Shown piece after piece: positions 15,278 to 20,157 of a stretch of 20,157 nucleotides of DNA. The stretch is from CAZFYZ01 sp964523735 (GTDB lineage: Bacteria; Armatimonadota; UBA5829). Where the stretch lies: the NCBI GenBank assembly GCA_964523735.1, contig CAZFYZ010000067.1, positions 1-20,157 on the forward strand. The letters are read 5' to 3'. The notes below the pieces were generated by a model, which was not told the origin of the DNA, did no database searches, and was given only the letters and a program-made list of their open reading frames with translations. The position numbers and the translations under genes are program-made. Numbering within the stretch: position 1 is the stretch's first letter; every line of letters starts with the position of its first letter.

Positions 15278-16232
15278 TGTGACCGCGGTGGCGGAGTCGC
15301 TGGATGCGGTAAGAGCGGAAGTTGGAAAGGTCGTTGTTGGTCAGCGCGAGGTCATTGACCAGGTGCTGATCGCACTTCTATGCGAGGGTCACGCCCTGCT
15401 GGAGGGTGTGCCGGGAATCGCGAAGACGCTGATCGTTCGCGCGCTGTCGCTGGCGATCTCGGCGGACTTCAACAGGATTCAGTTCACGCCGGACCTGATG
15501 CCGTCGGACGTGATCGGAACCAACATCTTCGATCCCTCCACAAGCAAGTTCAGCCTGCGCAGGGGGCCTATCTTCACTGGCCTGCTGCTCGCGGACGAGA
15601 TCAACCGCACTCCTCCCAAGACTCAGGCTGCTCTGCTCGAGGCGATGCAGGAGAAGCGTGTCACGATCGACGGCGAGTCGCACGGCCTCGATGACATCTT
15701 CACGGTCCTGGCGACGCAGAACCCGGTAGAGTACGAGGGCACATATCCGCTGCCCGAGGCCCAGCTCGACCGGTTCATGTTCAAGATCATCGTCGGTTAC
15801 CCGGCGCTTGAAACCGAAGTGGAGATGCTCGCGCGCTACAACGACGGCTTCCGCTCGGTTCGACTGGAAGAGGCCGGCATGAAGCCCGCAATCGACGTGC
15901 CGGGGATTGTCAGGCTGAGGCAGATCGTCTCGAGCGTGGTCGTTCAGAAGCCGGTTGCCGACTACATAGCGCGCCTCGTCCGCCGCACCCGCGAGAACCC
16001 GAGCCTGATTCTCGGCGCCAGCCCGCGAGCCTCGATCTATCTGCTTCTCGGCTCAAAGGCCGTGGCAGCAATGAACGGCCGCGGCTTCGTGATCCCCGAC
16101 GACATCAAACAGATCGCCGCCCCGGTCCTGCGCCACCGCCTCATCCTCCGCCCGGAGGCCGAAATCGAAGGCATCACACCGGATCGTGTCGTAGAATCGA
16201 CCCTGGCCGAAGTAGAAGTCCCGAGGGAGTAG
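15258..16232 (+). CDS. MoxR-family AAA+ ATPase
   Basis: Cytosolic AAA+ chaperone-type ATPase of about 324 aa, thought to remodel or activate partner complexes. Walker A is GVPGIAKT (about 50-57), Walker B LLADEINR (Asp113, Glu114), and the sensor region VLATQNPVEYEGTYPLPEAQLDRF is typical of MoxR. The lid follows (GASPRASIYLL). TTG 15258 follows AGGAG by 7 nt and overlaps the DUF4350 gene by 20 nt. ATG 15270 (overlap 8 nt) lacks a well-placed RBS but is a reasonable alternative. It is the last gene of the operon. A DUF58 gene normally follows or precedes such ATPases, and none is present here. Confidence 0.92.
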   Translation: MAESMPDVTAVAESLDAVRAEVGKVVVGQREVIDQVLIALLCEGHALLEGVPGIAKTLIVRALSLAISADFNRIQFTPDLMPSDVIGTNIFDPSTSKFSLRRGPIFTGLLLADEINRTPPKTQAALLEAMQEKRVTIDGESHGLDDIFTVLATQNPVEYEGTYPLPEAQLDRFMFKIIVGYPALETEVEMLARYNDGFRSVRLEEAGMKPAIDVPGIVRLRQIVSSVVVQKPVADYIARLVRRTRENPSLILGASPRASIYLLLGSKAVAAMNGRGFVIPDDIKQIAAPVLRHRLILRPEAEIEGITPDRVVESTLAEVEVPRE

Positions 16233-16277
16233 CAACACCAACTCCCCGGCGTTATCCTCGCTGGAGGAGGGATTGCA

Positions 16278-17552
16278 GTGAAGAGACTACTTGGAACAGC
16301 AGTTGCAGTTCTCTTGTTGTTGGGCGTTGCTTCTACTACGGACGCTCTGTACGCGGCGGTAGATACTACCAATAGGTCTACACGCAAGGCATCTGCCCGA
16401 GCGAAGCCAATCCAAGGGAAGGTCGTGGATGTTCGTGGCAGGCCTGTCGGCAATGCGGAAGTCCTCGTTGTCAGATACACTACTACCTCTGACACGTGCG
16501 TTGTAGTCAAACGGCTGCACGCCGACAAGCGGGGTCGGTTCTCGTGCGCCGAGCCCAAGGGGGAAGCCGGCGCCATGCACGCTCTGACGGTCACAGCGCC
16601 CGGAATGAGCTACTCGAGCACATACGACGGCGAGACGCAGGGGAACATGCATGTGTTTCGGCTGTTCCCTGAGTGCAAGCTTCAGGGCGTCGTGGTGGAC
16701 GAGAAGGGAAAGCCTGTTCGGGGCTCAGAGATCAGGCTTCAGACGTTCTGGGGGCGAGCTAACGACTCATCCGCGAGGCTTTCCTACTTCGCAGGATTGC
16801 CTCATCATACCGTCAAGACCGGCGCTGATGGCAAGTTTGCGATCCGCAAGCTTCCAGCACCCGCCGTACTCAATTACAGTCAAGCTGCGATCCAAGCGTC
16901 CTCAAAGAACCGTGCCACGGTCTTCAGCTACATCGACAAGAGCGCGATGGCAGCGTCGCTGAAGATCGTCCAGCCGACTGAATCGGTAGTCGAGGGCGTG
17001 CTGTACCTGCCTGGGAAATCAAGTCCAGCACCTGCCGGTACCCCGCTTACGGTCATGTTCGGAGAGGATTCCGATAGCCCCCCGCGTCCCTTCAAGACGG
17101 GCGCCGGCGGACGGTTCCATGTGGACGCATTGCCGCCGGGGGATGCGACAGTAGTGCTGGGCAGTAGCAGGCTCTCGTCTGAGGAGCCGCTGCCCTGGGC
17201 TCTGACCGCGGTCACTGACATGAGACTAACGCCTGGTTCAACCCACAAGCTGGACCTGGTGCTGTCCACAGGCGCTCTTCTGCAGGGCCGAGCTATCAAC
17301 AAGGCAACTCGTGAGCCGCTTGAGGATGAGTCCCTGGTATTCTGGCACGCCGGCAATCCGAAGGCGGCTGGGAGAAGCGTCGATACCGATGGCAAGGGGC
17401 AGTTCTGCATCCGCGTGGTTGCTGGTGAGGTCTCCGTGGAATCGGAGTATGCCCGCTATTGGAGCACAGCCCGGCGGACACCCGCTAAGCTCACGGTCGC
17501 TGATGGCGAGGTGAAGACCGTGGGAAGCAACGGAGAAGCCGGTACCGCCTGA
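16278..17552 (+). CDS. N-terminal fragment: signal peptide and carboxypeptidase-regulatory-like repeats
   Basis: Secreted protein fragment of 424 aa. The GTG start follows GGAGGAGGG by 6 nt. A signal peptide occupies about 1-27 (LLGTAVAVLLLLGVAST). At least four beta-sandwich units of the CarboxypepD_reg type follow, marked by IQGKVVDVRGRPVGNAEVLV (45-64), LQGVVVDEKGKPVRGSEIRL (about 134-153), VVEGVLYLPGKSS and LLQGRAINKATREPL. The second, third and fourth carry a downstream turn of the form TGADGKFAI, TGAGGRFHV or TDGKGQFCI. Such units act as scaffolds or binding modules outside the cell. The last 10 or so residues (GSNGEAGTA) come from the shifted frame and look unnatural. It is 45 nt after the MoxR gene and may be read by the same operon. 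Confidence 0.75.
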   Translation: MKRLLGTAVAVLLLLGVASTTDALYAAVDTTNRSTRKASARAKPIQGKVVDVRGRPVGNAEVLVVRYTTTSDTCVVVKRLHADKRGRFSCAEPKGEAGAMHALTVTAPGMSYSSTYDGETQGNMHVFRLFPECKLQGVVVDEKGKPVRGSEIRLQTFWGRANDSSARLSYFAGLPHHTVKTGADGKFAIRKLPAPAVLNYSQAAIQASSKNRATVFSYIDKSAMAASLKIVQPTESVVEGVLYLPGKSSPAPAGTPLTVMFGEDSDSPPRPFKTGAGGRFHVDALPPGDATVVLGSSRLSSEEPLPWALTAVTDMRLTPGSTHKLDLVLSTGALLQGRAINKATREPLEDESLVFWHAGNPKAAGRSVDTDGKGQFCIRVVAGEVSVESEYARYWSTARRTPAKLTVADGEVKTVGSNGEAGTA

Positions 17553-17628
17553 TTTCGTCATTACTCCCGGCAGCTATGAGCTTACCTGGGATCGGGAACT
17601 GGACTGCTCGGAGCTGTCAGGGCCAAAT

Positions 17629-18741
17629 GTGGTCTACCACGGCGCCGGTGCCCTGCTAAGGCTCAAGGCAAAGCCGGAGTTCAAGTCTAAGAACGTCAAA
17701 GTTGAGGCATACCGAATAGACGGCAAGGGCGATGCGGGTCTTCTGATCGCCGCGATGGATGAATCTAAGGGCACGGGCAAAGGATTTGACACCCTCTATG
17801 TTGACTGCAACCGCAACTTCGACCTGACCGACGACAGCCCGATTTCGCTGACAGCAAGACGCGAACGGGAAGCAGACGGTGAGTGGATCACAGTGAATGC
17901 GCGCCAGTGCTCGCCTTGTGGTGGAGAGACCGGGAATCCCATCGAGGTGCAGCTCAGGTTGTGCAACCACAGGACGTGGTCGCACATAGTCCCATCTTGG
18001 ACTGGCGGCTGGAAAGGCAGGATCGAGACGAACAAGGGTACCGTCGACTGCGCGGTGGTGGATGTCAACGGCGACGGCATCTTCGGTGGAACGGGAACAG
18101 GTAGCAATGTCGATTCGCTATTCGTGGATGCTAACGGCTTGGGTTCGTTGAGTATCTCAGACGACAGCAGACACAGAATCCGGCTGAGCCGTGTGCCGTT
18201 CGTTGGTTGGGCGTTCTACCAGGTATCGGTCGCTGACGCCGGGAGGACTCTGCGGGTCGACCGCTATGCCGGCCCGATGGGTACGCTTGTTGTCAAGGCA
18301 ACAGACGTCAATGGCGCCTCGGGCGCTGCCTCGCAGATGTCGCTTGCGGGATCGCAAGGAGTCTGGAGTCTGGAGGGCTTGAGCGGCGAGAAACCTGCTC
18401 AAATCCCCGTCGGCGATGCCACACTGACACATTGCACAGTAGCCCTTGCCAACGGTACAAAGCCGCCGACCGTGGTTTCGTGCGAGCTGAAGCGACCGGT
18501 CAAGATCCTGGACGGAAGCGAGCAGGCGGTAGAGATCAGGGGCAAGGTGTCGGCGGAGATCAGCCCAAGTGTGAAGACGCTGCGGTGGAAGCAGGGCTCC
18601 AGTGAGAGCTTCGACTGGGTAGTCAAGATCGGTTCGGATGTGACGGTTACGTCTCTTGGACGAGGCTCGCTGGCTCCAAAGCTTGAGTTCACGGACAAGA
18701 GGGGCAAGGTCGTCGCCACCAAGACCTCGAGCTATGGGTGA
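17629..18741 (+). CDS. C-terminal fragment with EF-hand-like Asp/Asn loops
   Basis: Continuation of the disrupted gene; I do not recognise a named domain. The open frame extends upstream of the nominal GTG start back to 17515, and the upstream translation (KPVPPDFVITPGSYELTWD) looks native, so GTG 17629 is likely not a true start. It has no clear RBS. Acidic loops resembling calcium-binding sites occur: VDCNRNFDLTDDSP (about 62-75), VVDVNGDGIFGG and LFVDANGLGSL. The composition is rich in beta-strand and Ser/Thr/Gly, as expected of an extracellular protein. The frame ends at TGA 18741 after TSSYG; reading past that stop gives a further plausible C-terminus. As it stands it lacks its own export signal. 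Confidence 0.6.
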   Translation: MVYHGAGALLRLKAKPEFKSKNVKVEAYRIDGKGDAGLLIAAMDESKGTGKGFDTLYVDCNRNFDLTDDSPISLTARREREADGEWITVNARQCSPCGGETGNPIEVQLRLCNHRTWSHIVPSWTGGWKGRIETNKGTVDCAVVDVNGDGIFGGTGTGSNVDSLFVDANGLGSLSISDDSRHRIRLSRVPFVGWAFYQVSVADAGRTLRVDRYAGPMGTLVVKATDVNGASGAASQMSLAGSQGVWSLEGLSGEKPAQIPVGDATLTHCTVALANGTKPPTVVSCELKRPVKILDGSEQAVEIRGKVSAEISPSVKTLRWKQGSSESFDWVVKIGSDVTVTSLGRGSLAPKLEFTDKRGKVVATKTSSYG

Positions 18742-18869
18742 GGCGGCGGAGGTAGGCCCATCGTTGATGTGCCATCCATCAAGCCCGGAACTTATACGCT
18801 CGTTGCGACACTTGACACTGGATCGGCCTTAGGCAAGATCACTGCCAAGCGGCAGGTCGAGATCGCCCG

Positions 18870-19259
18870 CTAGTTCCGTTCAGCTACTGCCAGTCGCCTC
18901 GTTGGTTGAAGCCGCCTCATTGCGGCGGAAACTGTCGAGGCGACCGGTACCATCTCGTCCAATCGCAGCAGTCTGAATGCTCGCGTCACCGACGGAGAGA
19001 GCCCGGTTACGACAAGCGACTTGCCGGACGCTTCCAGCTGTTTGAGCTGGCGGAGGATCCACCTGTAGCCTGGCGTCTCGACGTAGCGTGCTCGGCTGAG
19101 GTCGAGGATGAGGTGCTTGGAACTGATGATCGGAGAGTTTACCAGTCTGGCCAGCGCCTCGGTGGTTTCGGCGTTGCAGCCGCCCTCCGGGCGGACCACC
19201 GCGCAGCCGTCCGACACGTGGTAATGGATCTTGTGGCTTAGAATGCGTGCCTCAGGCAA
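18870..19259 (-). CDS. STAS-domain protein (anti-anti-sigma-like) under a c-di-AMP riboswitch
   Basis: Small cytosolic STAS protein of 129 aa, the SpoIIAA/RsbV fold of anti-sigma factor antagonists. The core runs VSDGCAVVRPEGGCNAETTEAL, HLILDLSRARYVETPGYRWI and KSLVVTGLSPSVTRAF. At the helix start where antagonists carry D-S-S-G with a phosphorylatable Ser, this protein has E-T-P-G (61-64); Thr62 could still be phosphorylated, or the site may be altered (inference). TTG 19259 follows AGAGG on the minus strand by about 8 nt. The stop is in a CTAG that also ends the convergent gene. No anti-sigma kinase gene is visible beside it. The upstream riboswitch suggests a role tied to cyclic-di-AMP stress or osmotic signalling. 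Confidence 0.82.
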   Translation of the reverse strand: MPEARILSHKIHYHVSDGCAVVRPEGGCNAETTEALARLVNSPIISSKHLILDLSRARYVETPGYRWILRQLKQLEASGKSLVVTGLSPSVTRAFRLLRLDEMVPVASTVSAAMRRLQPTRRLAVAERN

Positions 19260-19279
19260 TTCGTTTCCTCTCTTCCTGC

Positions 19280-19391
19280 CGCGCCTACGAGGTTAGCTGG
19301 CGGGCTAGGGCTGGAAGCGCCCCTCCGGACGTAGTCCGGATTCGCCCCGGTTCGTGGGTCCCCCGTGCTCGCTCCACCGAGCTTCGGCGTC
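19280..19391 (-). promoter_or_regulatory. ydaO/yuaA-type cyclic-di-AMP riboswitch
   Basis: Read on the minus strand, the 330-nt gap before the STAS gene contains the conserved ydaO features in order. They are GACGCCGAAGC (P1 5' side, 19391-19381), a CGGTGGAGCG segment, CGGGGGACCC, CCGGGGCGAATCC (GAATC at 19343-19339), a perfect hairpin TCCGGAC-TAC-GTCCGGA (19340-19324), a GGAGGGG segment, CCCTAGCCCGC, and the hallmark CAGCTAACCTCGTAGGC (19299-19283), whose end closes P1. This matches ydaO leaders as I remember them; no covariance search was run. The 3' end is about 20 nt before the TTG start, right against the RBS, with no terminator visible, so translational control is more likely than attenuation. 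A weak promoter candidate is TATATG at 19429-19424. Confidence 0.88.
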
Positions 19392-19538
19392 TTGTTCCTG
19401 GCAAGCCCAACTATTGAGCATGCCATATATGATGACGCATGATCCGCGCGAATAGTTCCCATCGCAGCGCTTGTACGCTGGTTGGCCACCAGTTACATTA
19501 TCGGCCGCCCGATTGCGGGTTTGTAGTGGCCTTGGGTC

Positions 19539-19567
19539 TTGTCATTGTCGCGCCTGCCGGGTATCAT
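19539..19567 (+). promoter_or_regulatory. Promoter of the mannose-6-phosphate isomerase gene
   Basis: TTGTCA (19539-19544), a 17-bp spacer and TATCAT (19562-19567). Transcription would begin near 19574, giving a leader of about 16 nt that contains AGGAG (19577-19581). Apart from this promoter and the riboswitch region, nothing else is evident in the 19260-19589 gap. Confidence 0.7.
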
Positions 19568-19589
19568 GACCGAGTCAGGAGACCACGCA

Positions 19590-20157
19590 ATGACTGGATT
19601 CGATTATCCTCTGCTTCTTGATCCGATAGCTGTACCGCGACCCTGGGGTGGGGGGCGCGTCTGCAAGCTCTATGACCGGCCATGTGTCGAGGCGACTGAG
19701 CCGATTGGCGAGTCTTGGGACGTCAGCACGTGGCCGACAGACCCCGGCAACCCCGGGCTTGCCACTGTCAGCAGGATCGCGAATGGGCCGCTCGCCGGCA
19801 CGCCACTCGATCAGGTAGCCGACGTGCCAGTGGTTGTAAAATTGCTCGACTCGGCGGAGAAGCTCTCAGTGCAGGTTCATCCTGTGACTCACGATGTTCA
19901 CAAGGATGAGATGTGGTACATCCTGCACGCCGATCCTGATGCATATTTGTTTTGCGGTCTTGAGGACGGCGTCGACAAGCAGGCTTTCTGCGGGGCATGT
20001 CAATCGAGTGAGGCCAGCGAGGAAGAAGTCCTGGGTATGCTCTACCGAGCCGAAGACATTCGGCCCGGCATGCACTACAACGTGCCTACCGGGACTGTTC
20101 ATGCCGTAGGGCCGGGCCTGGTAGCATTCGAGATCAGTGAGCGCACTCAGGTCACCT
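19590..20157 (+). CDS. manA: Class I mannose-6-phosphate isomerase (3' end outside window)
   Basis: Zinc-dependent cupin that interconverts fructose-6-phosphate and mannose-6-phosphate, supplying mannose for polysaccharides. The frame is open from ATG 19590 to the window end, 189 complete codons. AGGAG lies 8 nt before the start. Family landmarks: PRPWGGGRVCKLY near the N-terminus, IGESWDVSTWP (about 42-52), LSVQVHP (Gln and His metal ligands), KDEMWYILHADPDAYLFCGL (Glu ligand) and PTGTVHAVGPGLVAFEISE (His ligand). The form matches the shorter class I enzymes of Gram-positive type (about 310-320 aa), so roughly 60% is visible. It is divergent from the STAS gene and has its own promoter. Confidence 0.9.
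   Translation, partial: MTGFDYPLLLDPIAVPRPWGGGRVCKLYDRPCVEATEPIGESWDVSTWPTDPGNPGLATVSRIANGPLAGTPLDQVADVPVVVKLLDSAEKLSVQVHPVTHDVHKDEMWYILHADPDAYLFCGLEDGVDKQAFCGACQSSEASEEEVLGMLYRAEDIRPGMHYNVPTGTVHAVGPGLVAFEISERTQVT

Larger units (their letters stand above)
16278..18873 (+). pseudogene. Disrupted secreted carboxypeptidase-regulatory-like repeat protein (frameshift plus in-frame UGA)
   Basis: One ancestral gene of about 864 codons appears split. Removing one G from the GGG at 17522-17524 joins the first frame (..DGEVKTV) to the second (EATEKPVPPDFVITPGSYEL..), restoring a plausible protein across the break. A second lesion is TGA at 18739-18741: the same frame then continues for 43 codons as GRPIVDVPSIKPGTYTLVAT.. 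to TAG at 18873. All sense segments keep protein-like composition, implying recent decay, sequencing error, or recoding. UGA is an ordinary stop for other genes here (for example tatD and DUF4129), so a genome-wide code change is unlikely. The end falls in a CTAG shared with the convergent STAS gene. The two pieces are listed separately. Confidence 0.7.

Noticed and set aside
16278..18741. Genome-wide reassignment of UGA to a sense codon
   Set aside because: Several intact genes here end in UGA at the expected family length (TatD, DUF4129, DUF4350), so UGA is a normal stop.
19238..19489. Minus-strand 83-codon open frame upstream of the STAS gene
   Set aside because: It covers the riboswitch; the structured RNA features explain the sequence and no RBS or domain supports a protein.

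Overview
The window is about 20 kb of bacterial chromosome with moderately high GC, well-formed Shine-Dalgarno sites and densely packed genes. A PEP-CTERM exosortase substrate, DUF6785 and DUF4380 proteins, a MoxR/DUF4129/DUF4350 cluster and a GckR/MurQ-like tandem SIS protein together suggest an environmental bacterium of the Armatimonadota or a neighbouring Planctomycetes/Verrucomicrobia-type lineage. This placement is inference from gene content only. No phage, transposase, CRISPR, tRNA or rRNA was seen.

Region 1 (1-4641, minus strand) is a phosphate-response block. phoB overlaps phoR; phoR is followed 6 nt later by an Eis-like GNAT/SCP2 acetyltransferase and then by pstS, which runs off the left edge. 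Region 2 (4694-6763) is a divergent tandem-SIS gene with a strong, apparently leaderless promoter. It carries an in-frame array of 48-nt palindromic repeats encoding Cys-Pro-rich 16-residue units, and is followed by a MITE-like inverted repeat. Region 3 (6815-10807) holds a secreted DUF4380 protein, a convergent PEP-CTERM protein sharing a terminator hairpin with it, a large polytopic DUF6785 membrane protein, and an intergenic palindromic repeat.

Region 4 (10842-16232) reads as one six-gene operon: alpha/beta hydrolase, TatD nuclease, polytopic membrane protein, DUF4129, DUF4350 and MoxR ATPase. Four of the five junctions overlap and the fifth is 15 nt. The DUF58 partner usual for such clusters is missing. 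Region 5 (16278-18873) is a secreted carboxypeptidase-regulatory-like repeat protein broken by a +1 frameshift and an in-frame UGA; repaired, it would be about 864 residues.

Region 6 (18870-20157) has a minus-strand STAS-domain gene preceded by what looks like a ydaO/yuaA-type cyclic-di-AMP riboswitch, and a divergent class I mannose-6-phosphate isomerase that runs off the right edge. The riboswitch controlling a lone STAS protein and the palindromic repeats inside the SIS coding sequence are the two most unusual items. Promoters in the window favour a TATCAT -10 box.
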